Source of the DNA: Aestuariibaculum sediminum
GTDB taxonomy: Bacteria > Bacteroidota > Bacteroidia > Flavobacteriales > Flavobacteriaceae
Direction: 5' to 3'
Length of the DNA stretch: 64,000 nucleotides
Assembly: GCF_014596945.1 (NCBI RefSeq)
Contig: NZ_JACVXB010000002.1
Location: 368,172-432,171 of the forward strand
A program made the position numbers and the translations under genes. The notes beneath the pieces are model-generated. The model was not told the DNA's origin. It did not search any database and saw only the letters and a list, made by a program, of their open reading frames with translations. Positions 56,050-64,000 of the stretch are shown one piece after another. The stretch's first letter is position 1, and each line of letters opens with the position of its first letter.

Positions 56050-57168
56050 ATGACCTTATTTAATTTTTTTACTTGTATTGAAACTCAATACAATAATAAG
56101 TTACCATTTGTTGTTTACCGTAAACCCGATGAAACCTTAATTACGGCACTTTTACAGAAAAACAGTACGCTTAATATAACTAAAAATTTTGATGAAAAAG
56201 GATTTGTTTTTGCACCATTTGATCATGCTCTAGATGCTGTTTTGCTTCCTATTAAAGAGGCTTCAAAAATAGTTTGTTCAGAATATAAATCGGAAGATCG
56301 AAACAGTGTGAAAACAGTAACTCCGAACATTAAGAAGGAAGCAAAAGATTTTCATATTAAATTGGTTAACAAAGGTATTGATGCTATTAGGAATTCCGAT
56401 TTTGAAAAAGTGGTTTTATCAAGACAGGAAGAAACGGATTTAAGAGACAATAATCCCGTAAAAATTTTCAAGAAACTTTTAGACGAATATCCTTTGGCTT
56501 TTGTGTACTGTTGGTATCATCCAAAAGTTGGATTATGGCTAGGTGCAACCCCAGAAACTTTAATTAAAATTGAAGGTCGGCAATTTTCCATAATGTCTTT
56601 AGCTGGCACACAGGATTACTTAGGAACACGTGACGTTGTATGGGGGACTAAAGAAAAACAAGAGCAGCAATTTGTAACCGATTTTATCGTAAATAGTTTA
56701 AAATCATCTGTAGACCAATTAAAAGTATCCGCTACCGAAACAGTAAAAGCGGGTAATTTAGTGCATTTAAGGACGTTAGTATCAGCACGATTAGAGGCTA
56801 ATTCTACATTAAAGGATATTATTTCAATTATTCATCCAACACCAGCAGTGTGCGGCTTACCTAAGGAGGCTTCGAAAGCATTTATTCTAGAACATGAAAA
56901 TTATGAACGTGAATTTTATTCTGGTTTTTTAGGAGAATTAAATTTGGATACCATCGCGAAACCACGCTCAGGAAAGCGAAATATAGAAAACAGGGCTTAT
57001 GCTATCCCTAAAAAAAGCACGCAGTTATACGTTAATTTGCGATGTATGCAAATCAAAGATAATACGGCTTTAATTTATGTTGGAGGCGGAATAACTTCTC
57101 AATCAGATGCCGATAGCGAATGGGAGGAAACTGTTTCGAAATCAAAAGTGATTAAAAACGTGTTGTGA
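56050..57168 (+). CDS. menF: Isochorismate synthase
   Basis: A 372-residue chorismate-utilising enzyme converting chorismate to isochorismate, the first menaquinone step. The C-terminal chorismate-binding domain has GLWLGATPETLIKIEGRQFS, MSLAGTQDYLG, TPAVCGLPKEASKAFILEHE, YEREFYSGFLGEL and LYVNLRCMQIKDNTALIYVG GGI-type end. The basic residues and magnesium-binding glutamates are in place. It lies between the thioesterase and menD. Confidence 0.9.
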   Translation: MTLFNFFTCIETQYNNKLPFVVYRKPDETLITALLQKNSTLNITKNFDEKGFVFAPFDHALDAVLLPIKEASKIVCSEYKSEDRNSVKTVTPNIKKEAKDFHIKLVNKGIDAIRNSDFEKVVLSRQEETDLRDNNPVKIFKKLLDEYPLAFVYCWYHPKVGLWLGATPETLIKIEGRQFSIMSLAGTQDYLGTRDVVWGTKEKQEQQFVTDFIVNSLKSSVDQLKVSATETVKAGNLVHLRTLVSARLEANSTLKDIISIIHPTPAVCGLPKEASKAFILEHENYEREFYSGFLGELNLDTIAKPRSGKRNIENRAYAIPKKSTQLYVNLRCMQIKDNTALIYVGGGITSQSDADSEWEETVSKSKVIKNVL

Positions 57169-57218
57169 TTAGGGTATTTGTTTTCCTATTCTTATTTTTA
57201 CAACTACATAAAAAAGCT

Positions 57219-58979
57219 ATGATTTACCCAAGTATCCCTCTTGCTCAAACTGTTATCGAGTTATGTAAAGCAAAAGGAATTGAGCATATTGTTATTTCTC
57301 CCGGAAGTAGAAATGCACCTTTAACTATTGGTTTTACTAACGATTCTTTTTTTAAGTGCTACAGTATTGTCGACGAACGATGTGCCGCCTTTTTTGCGTT
57401 AGGAATAGCGCAACAAATACAAAAACCAACCGCAGTGGTTTGTACTTCGGGTAGCGCATTGTTGAATTATTATCCTGCGGTAGCCGAGGCTTATTACAGC
57501 GATATCCCTTTAATTGTGTTATCGGCCGACAGACCAAAACATTTAGTTGGTATTGGAGATGGACAAACTATAAATCAAAAAAATGTATTTGACAACCATA
57601 TCCTATATTCAGCAAATCTTAAATTAGATTTAAAAGACGAGCATAATTTACCCGGTAATGAAGAATTACCAATTTTTAAGAATTTTGAAGATCGGTTAGA
57701 ACGATTTTTAGGACTTCAAAAGGATATTCAATCATATAATGAGGAGGAAATACAACTCGCTATTAACCATGCTTATGTAAAGCAAGGGCCAGTTCATATA
57801 AACATTCCTTTTGATGAGCCACTTTATAAGACTGTAGAAAAGCTGGGAGTTTCACCAAAAGTAACCGAAATGGTGGTGAAGGAAAAGTCGATAGAATCAT
57901 ATACCTTACAGGAATGTTTAGAAGATTGGAATGCGGCTACCAGAAAAATGATTTTGGTTGGCGTAAACGCACCGAATTCCATAGAGCAAAAATGGTTAGA
58001 TGAATTGGCGGAAGACGATAGTGTAATTGTATTTACAGAAACAACTTCTAACTTAAGTCACGATAGTTTCTTCCCGAGTATCGATCAAATGATAGCGCCT
58101 TTAACTAAAGCAGAAGAATTAGCATTGCAGCCAGATATTTTAGTTACGTTCGGAGGTCTTATTGTTTCAAAAAAAATTAAAGCTTTTTTACGTAAATACC
58201 AACCAAAGCAGCATTGGCATATCGGAGAAAAAGACGCGAATGATACTTTTTTCTGCTTAAATAACCATCTAGAAGTAATGCCTAACCAGTTTTTCGAAAC
58301 GTTTTTACCTAAATTAACACACTACGTAAAAAGCCATTACCATTCTAATTGGATGAAAATTAAGGAAAATAGGCTTGAAAAACACCAACAATATTTGGAT
58401 CAAATTCCTTTTTCCGATTTTAAAGTCTTCGATGCTATTTTCAATGCCATTCCTGATTATAATGTGTTACAAATTGGAAATAGTTCGGCCATTCGTTATG
58501 CGCAATTGTTTAATTTAAATAAAACGTTACATGTATATTGTAATCGCGGTACAAGCGGTATAGACGGTAGTACCTCAACAGCGATTGGTTGTGCTGTTGC
58601 AAGTGCAAATCCAACGACTTTTGTTACTGGAGATTTAAGCTTCTTCTACGACAGTAATGCCTTATGGAATAACTATATACCCGTTAATTTTAGAATTGTT
58701 GTTGTAAACAATTCCGGCGGCGGTATTTTTAGAATATTACCAGGTCATAAAGACACCGAAAATTTTGATACTTATTTTGAAACTACTCATAATTTAACGG
58801 CAAAACAACTATGTGAAATGCATGGCTTTGAATATGTTACCGCTAATGAAGAAACATCACTTGCTTATGCGCTTGAAGGATTCTATGAAACAAGTAAAAA
58901 ACCAAAATTGCTTGAGGTTTTTACCCCTAAGCAGGTTAACGATAAAGTGTTGTTGAACTATTTCGAATTCTTGAAGTAA
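57219..58979 (+). CDS. menD: SEPHCHC synthase MenD
   Basis: TPP enzyme that joins isochorismate and 2-oxoglutarate in menaquinone synthesis. The 586 residues start MIYPSIPLAQTVIELCKAKG and contain IEHIVISPGSRNAPLT, SIVDERCAAFFALGIAQQ, STSTAIGCAVASANPTTFVT, and the TPP/Mg motif GDLSFFYDSNALWNN with VVVNNSGGGIFR. The ATG at 57219 is chosen; a longer frame starting GTG at 57165 would give a leucine/phenylalanine-rich extension unlike family N-termini. It is the last men gene in the window. Confidence 0.94.
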   Translation: MIYPSIPLAQTVIELCKAKGIEHIVISPGSRNAPLTIGFTNDSFFKCYSIVDERCAAFFALGIAQQIQKPTAVVCTSGSALLNYYPAVAEAYYSDIPLIVLSADRPKHLVGIGDGQTINQKNVFDNHILYSANLKLDLKDEHNLPGNEELPIFKNFEDRLERFLGLQKDIQSYNEEEIQLAINHAYVKQGPVHINIPFDEPLYKTVEKLGVSPKVTEMVVKEKSIESYTLQECLEDWNAATRKMILVGVNAPNSIEQKWLDELAEDDSVIVFTETTSNLSHDSFFPSIDQMIAPLTKAEELALQPDILVTFGGLIVSKKIKAFLRKYQPKQHWHIGEKDANDTFFCLNNHLEVMPNQFFETFLPKLTHYVKSHYHSNWMKIKENRLEKHQQYLDQIPFSDFKVFDAIFNAIPDYNVLQIGNSSAIRYAQLFNLNKTLHVYCNRGTSGIDGSTSTAIGCAVASANPTTFVTGDLSFFYDSNALWNNYIPVNFRIVVVNNSGGGIFRILPGHKDTENFDTYFETTHNLTAKQLCEMHGFEYVTANEETSLAYALEGFYETSKKPKLLEVFTPKQVNDKVLLNYFEFLK

Positions 58980-59177
58980 TAGTATATTGTTCTTGAACTA
59001 AATGGTTATATCAGGTTATTTTATTTTGTTAGACTGACGGTGCTTAGTAATTATTGGAAGTCATTAACATAAATGGATATGTAAACTCTGCGTTATTTGT
59101 GACTTTTAGGTTTTTAAAGTGTCATATATTTAAGTATATTTATAACACTAATTTATTAATTTATAAAAGACACAATT

Positions 59178-59516
59178 ATGAGTAAAAGAGATGAACTTAT
59201 TGCAAAATATGCAGCCGATTTAAAAGATAAATGTGGTATTTCAGCCGATATGGATTTATTAACGAAAGTAACTATTGGATGCGGTCCAGCTATTTATAAT
59301 GCAGACGCAGCGACAGTGTCGGGATCAGATCAATCTGAATTAGATACCGTTAAAAATAATTTTTTAATTAAAAAATTAGGATTATCAGACGGCGCAGATT
59401 TAGATGCAGGAATTGAAGCTGTCATGGAGCAATATGGGAAGTCTAACAGAAATAAATACAGAGCTGTAGTTTATTATTTATTAACAAAGCATTTTGGTAA
59501 AGAATCTGTTTATTAA
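59178..59516 (+). CDS. DUF2853 protein
   Basis: A 112-residue all-helical protein matching DUF2853: MSKRDELIAKYAADLKDKCG, DLLTKVTIGCGPAIYNADAA, TVKNNFLIKKLGL and NKYRAVVYYLLTKHFGKES. The family is small, widespread in Bacteroidota and of unknown function. It has its own terminator 25 bp downstream and appears monocistronic. Confidence 0.88.
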   Translation: MSKRDELIAKYAADLKDKCGISADMDLLTKVTIGCGPAIYNADAATVSGSDQSELDTVKNNFLIKKLGLSDGADLDAGIEAVMEQYGKSNRNKYRAVVYYLLTKHFGKESVY

Positions 59517-59540
59517 TATACACTTAATTAAATTAAAACA

Positions 59541-59573
59541 AGCGTTGTAATATAAAGTTACAGCGCTTTTTTT
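59541..59573 (+). terminator. Intrinsic terminator after DUF2853 gene
   Basis: 10-bp stem AGCGTTGTAA/TTACAGCGCT (59541-59550 with 59558-59567, one T-G pair) and a T-run. Confidence 0.82.
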
Positions 59574-59624
59574 ATGCCCTATTTTTATTAGAAAAACTCA
59601 TGTTAATTGTATTACCTTTGCAGC

Positions 59625-60455
59625 ATGATAAATATAGGGCAAGTTAATACATTAGAAATTCTACGTGAAACGGATCACGGAATATACTTAGTCGACCAAG
59701 ACAATAATGAGGTTTTATTACCAAATAGATATGTACCTAAAAATTTTAAAATTTGGGACAAACTAGATGTTTTTGTGTATTTAGACAACGAAGAACGCCC
59801 AGTGGCAACTACCGATATGCCTTATATAAAGTTAGGTGAATTTGCCCTGCTGCGATGCAGTGAAGTAAATGACTATGGGGCGTTTTTAGATTGGGGACTG
59901 GTAAAGGAATTATTTTGCCCGTTTAAAGAACAAGCATTTAAAATGAAGCCTAAGGGCTGGTATTTGGTGCATTGTTATTTAGATGAGAAGACAGAAAGGC
60001 TTGTGGCTTCGAGTAAAACCAATCGGTTTTTAAGCAATAAGGAGCTTACCGTAAAACCATTTGATGAGGTCGACTTAATTGTGTCGCACCCATCGGAAAT
60101 TGGAATGAATGTAATCGTTAATAAAAAGCATACAGGATTAATTTATAACGACCAGATTTTTACTGAACTTAGTGTAGGTGACAAATTAAAAGGCGTAGTT
60201 AAAAAAGTGCGTCCAGGAAATAAATTAGATATTGTGCTGGGTCAAATAGGTTATAGAAATATAGAACCTAACGCCGAGCGTATTTTAAAAGAGCTTGAAG
60301 ATAACAGTGGTTTTTTAGAGCTAAGCGATAAATCGAATCCTGAGGATATAAAGGAACTTTTACAAATGAGTAAAAAGAGTTTTAAAAAAGCTATTGGGAC
60401 TTTATATAAAGAAAAGAAAATTGAAATTAAACCAGATGGTATTTATCTGGTTTAG
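59625..60455 (+). CDS. CvfB-type S1-like RNA-binding protein
   Basis: A 276-residue cytoplasmic protein of the CvfB family with tandem S1-like barrels (LGEFALLRCSEVNDYGAFLDWGL at about 70; GMNVIVNKKHTGLIYNDQIF at about 165) and a C-terminal winged helix (LLQMSKKSFKKAIGTLYKEKKIEI). CvfB influences virulence-gene expression in Staphylococcus, probably via RNA. The ATG 59625 follows a TACCTTTG box by four bases; the longer frame MYYLCS would start inside that box. Confidence 0.88.
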   Translation: MINIGQVNTLEILRETDHGIYLVDQDNNEVLLPNRYVPKNFKIWDKLDVFVYLDNEERPVATTDMPYIKLGEFALLRCSEVNDYGAFLDWGLVKELFCPFKEQAFKMKPKGWYLVHCYLDEKTERLVASSKTNRFLSNKELTVKPFDEVDLIVSHPSEIGMNVIVNKKHTGLIYNDQIFTELSVGDKLKGVVKKVRPGNKLDIVLGQIGYRNIEPNAERILKELEDNSGFLELSDKSNPEDIKELLQMSKKSFKKAIGTLYKEKKIEIKPDGIYLV

Positions 60456-60506
60456 AATATTAAGGTGTTTTCAAATATTAATTAATTGAATTACAACATC
60501 AATTAC

Positions 60507-60908
60507 TTAATCTAAATGATACTTTACATAAATGATGGCATCTGTTAAATTCGAAAAAAAGCTCCTTTGGATTTTAAAAAAATGATTTTCTAATTCAGCG
60601 ATTTTTCTGGTTGTTCCATTGTAAGTTACAGTAGCAAATACTTTTAAGTTTTTAAAAGTATCATTGAAAATATTGGCATCAGTAACTTCTATAGCATATG
60701 AGTTAATTCTATTTGTAATAAAACCAAATTGATTGTTTCCAAAGTATTTTTTAATGAGCTCATGAGCCTCCCAAAAATCAGGGTATCCAATACATGAACC
60801 TTCTTTAAATTCTGCTATCACAAAATTTTTAAAAATAAATAATTCACAAATATCTAATTTTAAATGGTGCTTCACCATAGGGTAATAAGGGCTTTTACTT
60901 GCGGTCAT
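60507..60908 (-). CDS. STAS-like uncharacterised protein, paralogue A
   Basis: A 133-residue protein sharing an arrangement with the next minus-strand gene: FVIAEFKEGSCIGY, LIKKYFGNNQFGFITNRINSY, and a C-terminal ELENHFFKIQRSFF. The alternating strand-helix order is reminiscent of a STAS/SpoIIAA-like fold, but the assignment is tentative. Such small proteins are common in flavobacteria; function is unknown. Confidence 0.6.
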   Translation of the reverse strand: MTASKSPYYPMVKHHLKLDICELFIFKNFVIAEFKEGSCIGYPDFWEAHELIKKYFGNNQFGFITNRINSYAIEVTDANIFNDTFKNLKVFATVTYNGTTRKIAELENHFFKIQRSFFSNLTDAIIYVKYHLD

Positions 60909-61173
60909 TTGGTCTACTAGTTGTTAGGTTAAAATAATGTGAGAATATGTTGTTATTCAGTTTTTTTATGTACTGAGTGAAAATAATAAACTATTAGCGA
61001 GTAAATTAAAATGAAGCTATAACTACAACATAATGTATTATTTATTTTGTAATAAATACCTTTAATAAATCCATTAAGCCATTTTGTTAAAGCCGAATAA
61101 TGTAATTATTCCAGGTGAAAAATATCTTCTTTAAATTTATGATTATTTATAAGATTATTTCAATTGAGATATT

Positions 61174-61584
61174 TTAGTGGTGCTTTTTCAACTCGTTAAG
61201 CACCCATGTCATGGCTTGCTCAATATTATCACAACTTTTTCTCGGATAATTAAAAAATTGGCTTTCTAATTCCCATGTATTACGACCTATATTAGAATAG
61301 AATACCGTAGCATCAGCCTTTAAATTTTTATAATTCTCGTTAAAGGCAGCAGTATCGTTTAAATCGATAGAATATGGTGCGATGCGATTACAAATAAGCG
61401 CAAAATTTTTGTCTCCAAAATATTTTTTAATCGCTTTATCGGTTGCTTCTAAATTTTTTATATTAATAATGGCACCATCTTTAAATTCAGCAATTACAAC
61501 GTTTTCGAGAAAGTAAAAGGTACCTAAATTATTGGTTTCAGAACCAGTAATTTTTTCAACAAAAGGATGATCTTTAACAAGCAT
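61174..61584 (-). CDS. STAS-like uncharacterised protein, paralogue B
   Basis: A 136-residue protein paralogous to the preceding one: VVIAEFKDGAIINI, AIKKYFGDKNFALICNRIAPY, FNENYKNLKADATVFY and ELESQFFNYPRKS. They align over most of their length with low identity (I estimate about a third). The pair is separated by 265 bp that hold no gene and nothing else recognisable, so they are not a recent duplication. Function unknown; both lie upstream of mnmE on the opposite strand. Confidence 0.6.
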   Translation of the reverse strand: MLVKDHPFVEKITGSETNNLGTFYFLENVVIAEFKDGAIINIKNLEATDKAIKKYFGDKNFALICNRIAPYSIDLNDTAAFNENYKNLKADATVFYSNIGRNTWELESQFFNYPRKSCDNIEQAMTWVLNELKKHH

Positions 61585-61744
61585 AAGTAATTAGGGTGTT
61601 TATTTGGTTTAGTTATTTGGCTGCTATAATGTAAATTTAAAATAAATTGTCATTTCATCTTATATTAATTCATGTAAATTAGTTTAGGGGTTTAAATATA
61701 GAGACTAAGGTTATTTAGCAGCTTAAAATTCTTATTTTTGCAGC

Positions 61745-63148
61745 ATGATAAATCAAGATACTATCGTGGCCTTAGCCACGCCATCAGGGGCAGGAGCAAT
61801 AGCGGTTATTCGTTTGTCTGGTAATGATGCCATTAAGATAGCCGACAGTTGTTTTAAATCGGTTACAAATAATAAATCACTTACCAAGCAGAAAACACAT
61901 ACTATTCACCTAGGACATATTATAGATGGGGCTAAAACCATCGATGAAGTTTTAGTTTCTGTGTTTAAAAATCCGAATTCATATACTGGTGAAGATGTGG
62001 TAGAGGTATCTTGTCATGGTTCTAATTATATTCAGCAAGAAATTATTCAGTTATTTTTGCGTAAAGGCTGTAGAATGGCAAGTGCTGGTGAATTTACGCT
62101 ACGAGCCTTTTTAAATGGTAAGTTAGATTTAAGTCAGGCTGAAGCGGTAGCGGATTTAATTGCTAGCGATAATGAGGCTTCGCATCAAATAGCCATGCAG
62201 CAGATGCGTGGTGGATTTTCTTCAGAAATAGCGAAACTAAGAGAAGAGTTAATGAATTTTGCGTCATTAATCGAATTGGAATTAGATTTTGCTGAAGAAG
62301 ATGTAGAATTTGCAGATAGAACGCAATTCAAGGAACTTATTGAACGCATTAGCTTAGTGTTAAAACGTTTAATAGACTCCTTTGCTGTTGGGAATGTGAT
62401 TAAAAATGGTATCCCTGTAGCTATTGTTGGAGAACCAAATGTTGGCAAATCCACTTTATTAAATGCCTTATTAAATGAGGAAAGAGCGATTGTATCTGAT
62501 ATCGCCGGGACTACCCGCGATACCATTGAAGATGAAATTTCGATAGGAGGTATTGGGTTCAGGTTTATTGATACTGCGGGAATACGAGAGACTAAAGATG
62601 TTGTTGAAAGTATTGGAATTAAAAAGACTTTTGAAAAAATAGAGCAGTCGCAAGTAGTTATCTATTTGTTTGAAAGTTTAAAATTCAAAAATCAGAGTTC
62701 AGAATACATTACTGAAATTGAAAAAGTAAAAAATAAATACCCACTAAAGCCACTAATTGTAGTCATTAATAAGGTCGATTTACTAAATGACGACGAGTTA
62801 GCTTTTATTAAAAATCAATTAGCCCCTCTAAACATTACCTTAGAAACGATTTCTGCCAAAAAGCATACTGGTGTAGATGAATTAAAGGATGAATTGTTAA
62901 GTTTTGTGAATACAGGAGCGCTTCGTAATAACGATACCATTGTTACAAATACAAGACATTATGATTCTTTATTGAAAGCCTTAGAAGAAATTGAAAAAGT
63001 AAAATACGGTCTGGAAACGGGACTTTCAGGGGATTTATTAGCAATTGATATTCGTCAGGCTTTATATTACTTTGGAGAGATTACTGGTGAAATCACCAAC
63101 GATGATCTTTTAGGAAATATTTTTGCTAATTTCTGTATCGGCAAATAA
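61745..63148 (+). CDS. mnmE: tRNA modification GTPase MnmE
   Basis: A 467-residue GTPase that with MnmG installs the 5-substituent on wobble uridine 34. It has the N-terminal tetrahydrofolate-binding domain (TIVALATPSGAGAIAVIRLS, GEFTLRAFLNGKLDLSQAEAV), the G domain with VAIVGEPNVGKSTLLNALLN, DIAGTTRDTI, DTAGIR and NKVD, and the invariant C-terminal FCIGK with the catalytic cysteine. A TATTTTTG box ends four bases before the ATG. The 3' end is directly followed by a probable integrated element. Confidence 0.96.
   Translation: MINQDTIVALATPSGAGAIAVIRLSGNDAIKIADSCFKSVTNNKSLTKQKTHTIHLGHIIDGAKTIDEVLVSVFKNPNSYTGEDVVEVSCHGSNYIQQEIIQLFLRKGCRMASAGEFTLRAFLNGKLDLSQAEAVADLIASDNEASHQIAMQQMRGGFSSEIAKLREELMNFASLIELELDFAEEDVEFADRTQFKELIERISLVLKRLIDSFAVGNVIKNGIPVAIVGEPNVGKSTLLNALLNEERAIVSDIAGTTRDTIEDEISIGGIGFRFIDTAGIRETKDVVESIGIKKTFEKIEQSQVVIYLFESLKFKNQSSEYITEIEKVKNKYPLKPLIVVINKVDLLNDDELAFIKNQLAPLNITLETISAKKHTGVDELKDELLSFVNTGALRNNDTIVTNTRHYDSLLKALEEIEKVKYGLETGLSGDLLAIDIRQALYYFGEITGEITNDDLLGNIFANFCIGK
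63131..63148 (+). other. Putative att-type junction at the mnmE 3' end
   Basis: TTCTGTATCGGCAAATAA encodes the conserved FCIGK terminus. The same position is the known insertion site of Salmonella genomic island 1 (in trmE/mnmE). The gene is intact and a mobile-element-type gene follows within 265 bp. The second att copy would be outside the window. Confidence 0.4.
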
Positions 63149-63178
63149 TCATGCAAAACATAACAAAGTAAAACAAAG

Positions 63179-63206
63179 AAAACCCTTATTATATAAGGGT
63201 TTTTTG
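63179..63206 (+). terminator. Intrinsic terminator after mnmE
   Basis: Perfect 10-bp stem AAAACCCTTA/TAAGGGTTTT (63179-63188 with 63194-63203) and a T-run. Confidence 0.85.
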
Positions 63207-63255
63207 TTGTTTGTGTTTTTTGTTGTTTTTTAAAAATTATGCATTTTCTGTCTTT

Positions 63256-63276
63256 TTTTGTACCTATTTTGTACCT
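63256..63276. repeat. Direct repeat TTTTGTACCT x2, 11 bp apart
   Basis: Two exact copies of TTTTGTACCT at 63256-63265 and 63267-63276, separated by one A, placed between the mnmE terminator and the iteron array. It may be a recombinase or regulator binding site. Confidence 0.55.
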
Positions 63277-63330
63277 CGTTTTTTATTTTTTTATATGTTT
63301 GTTAAAAATGTGACGTATATTGATTTTTTT

Positions 63331-63380
63331 GAACCATATAGACCCATGTAGAACCACGTAGACCCTTATAGAACCTCATA
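63331..63380 (+). repeat. Five-copy 10-bp iteron array upstream of element gene
   Basis: Five contiguous decamers follow GAMCCNNNTA: GAACCATATA, GACCCATGTA, GAACCACGTA, GACCCTTATA, GAACCTCATA. GAACC and GACCC alternate strictly. The 10-bp period keeps all copies on one helix face. The array ends 32 bp before the ATG of the HTH gene and is flanked by direct repeats TGACGTATATT (63311-63321) and TGACGTATGTT (63407-63417). Confidence 0.85.
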
Positions 63381-63412
63381 ATGTGGAAAAAATAGGGGTG
63401 AGAACTTGACGT

Positions 63413-64000
63413 ATGTTAGTAAATAAAAAATGTACATATTGCGGAAAAAAATTTCAGGCTAGAACTACAAAAACCAAATACTGTAGTCACGCTTGCAATC
63501 AAAAGCATTATAAGCATAAGGTTAAGAAGGAGCGTATTAAAGAGTTAAAAACTAATGGGGTTTTAAAGGAAGAGGTGGTTCCGTTTAAAGATCAGCTTGA
63601 GGTTATAAAGATTAAAGATTACTTAAGTGTTGAGGATTGTGCTACATTATTAAATGTTAGTAGGTCTACAATTAAGAGGTTAATTAATCAGGGCGAATTA
63701 GCAAGTTTTAATGTTTTTAGTCGGGTTTTAATTTCAAGACAGGATCTTAATTTGTTTTGTGAGAGTGAATTGAAAAAGCCAGTTAATAAAGAAAAAATAG
63801 TTAAGGTAAAAAGTAATAGAGAAAAGTTTTTTAATGTTAAGAATTACTATTACATGGGTGAAATTACCGAATACTACAATGTATCATTAAAATCAATTGA
63901 GAGGCATATAAAAGCAAATGAAATTAACAAGGTAAAAAAAGGAAGGTTTAGTTACGTTCTAAAGTCTGATATAAAGAAGCTGTTTGGAGCTCCTAATAAA
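63413..64000 (+). CDS. Zinc-ribbon, double HTH (excisionase-like) protein of probable mobile element, 3' end off window
   Basis: The ATG at 63413 opens a frame without stop to the window end (196 codons). The N-terminus is a zinc ribbon with C7, C10, C24 and C28 (CTYCGKKFQ ... YCSHAC). Residues about 70-118 form an excisionase/MerR-type HTH_17 (YLSVEDCATLLNVSRSTIKR ... ISRQDLNLF), and about 147-192 a second such HTH (YMGEITEYYNVSLKSIERHI ... LKSDIKKLF). Proteins with this layout precede a tyrosine integrase in Bacteroidota integrative elements; the integrase would be to the right. The array of 10-bp repeats just upstream is its likely target. Confidence 0.82.
   Translation, partial: MLVNKKCTYCGKKFQARTTKTKYCSHACNQKHYKHKVKKERIKELKTNGVLKEEVVPFKDQLEVIKIKDYLSVEDCATLLNVSRSTIKRLINQGELASFNVFSRVLISRQDLNLFCESELKKPVNKEKIVKVKSNREKFFNVKNYYYMGEITEYYNVSLKSIERHIKANEINKVKKGRFSYVLKSDIKKLFGAPNK

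Noticed and set aside
1-64000. tRNA, rRNA, CRISPR arrays and insertion sequences
   Set aside because: I found no T-loop pattern, repeat-spacer arrays, transposase or terminal inverted repeats that would support such a call.

Overview
The window is a chromosomal segment of a low-GC marine-type Flavobacteriaceae (Bacteroidota). The evidence is a type IX secretion sorting domain, a TonB receptor with a carboxypeptidase-like N-domain, flavobacterial-only families (DUF4294, DUF6048, DUF6452, DUF2853), menaquinone genes, a zapA-6S RNA-rny arrangement and weak Shine-Dalgarno signals. No tRNA, rRNA, CRISPR array or insertion sequence was recognised. Both ends are cut: clpC runs off the left edge and a DNA-binding gene of a probable mobile element runs off the right edge.

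Layout. 1-6.3 kb: clpC diverges from gyrA and a TPR lipid/secretory protein gene. 6.3-12.7 kb: PrsW-like protease, NUDIX hydrolase, M42 aminopeptidase, DUF4294, hemolysin III-like protein, GNAT, DUF4268, ZIP transporter, methyltransferase. 12.9-19 kb: THUMP rRNA methyltransferase, the agmatine-to-putrescine pair aguA/aguB, the DUF6048/DUF6452 pair and rlmD. 19-33.6 kb: MscS-type channel, ornithine aminotransferase with a GC-richer leader, T9SS-secreted protein, Smr protein, cysteine desulfurase, a tandem pair of secreted VGIGTTNP proteins, a TonB receptor and an M23 peptidase. 33.7-37.3 kb: coiled-coil protein, zapA, 6S RNA, rny, xerD. 37.3-51 kb is the most unusual part: an alpha-L-fucosidase, then a co-directional block on the minus strand (CNBD-PAS-AAA-Fis activator, OsmC, a NifJ-like giant, TsdA-like cytochrome c, Tat-exported protein, exported DsrE), divergent from a cyclase/TPR protein and followed by a Crp/Fnr regulator. 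51-63.1 kb: rRNA methyltransferase, nitronate monooxygenase, aldo/keto reductase, a dead GNAT gene, a menaquinone cluster (hotdog thioesterase, menF, menD), CvfB-like S1 protein, two STAS-like paralogues and mnmE. 63.15-64 kb: probable integrated element directly behind mnmE, with a five-copy 10-bp iteron and a zinc-ribbon/double-HTH protein.

The best candidate for an undescribed system is the 38.9-49.4 kb block. The activator keeps an intact cyclic-nucleotide phosphate-binding cassette and a GAFTGA sigma-54 loop. Between its gene and osmC lie two identical 18-bp repeats 22 bp apart (enhancer-like) and a near-consensus -24/-12 promoter. The divergent gene encodes a class III nucleotide cyclase. 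The NifJ-like protein in the block has kept all spacing but lost three of the four cysteines that bind the thiamine-proximal iron-sulfur cluster in pyruvate:ferredoxin oxidoreductase. Together this suggests a local cyclic nucleotide to sigma-54 circuit controlling redox/sulfur proteins; the wiring is inferred, the sequence elements are directly visible.
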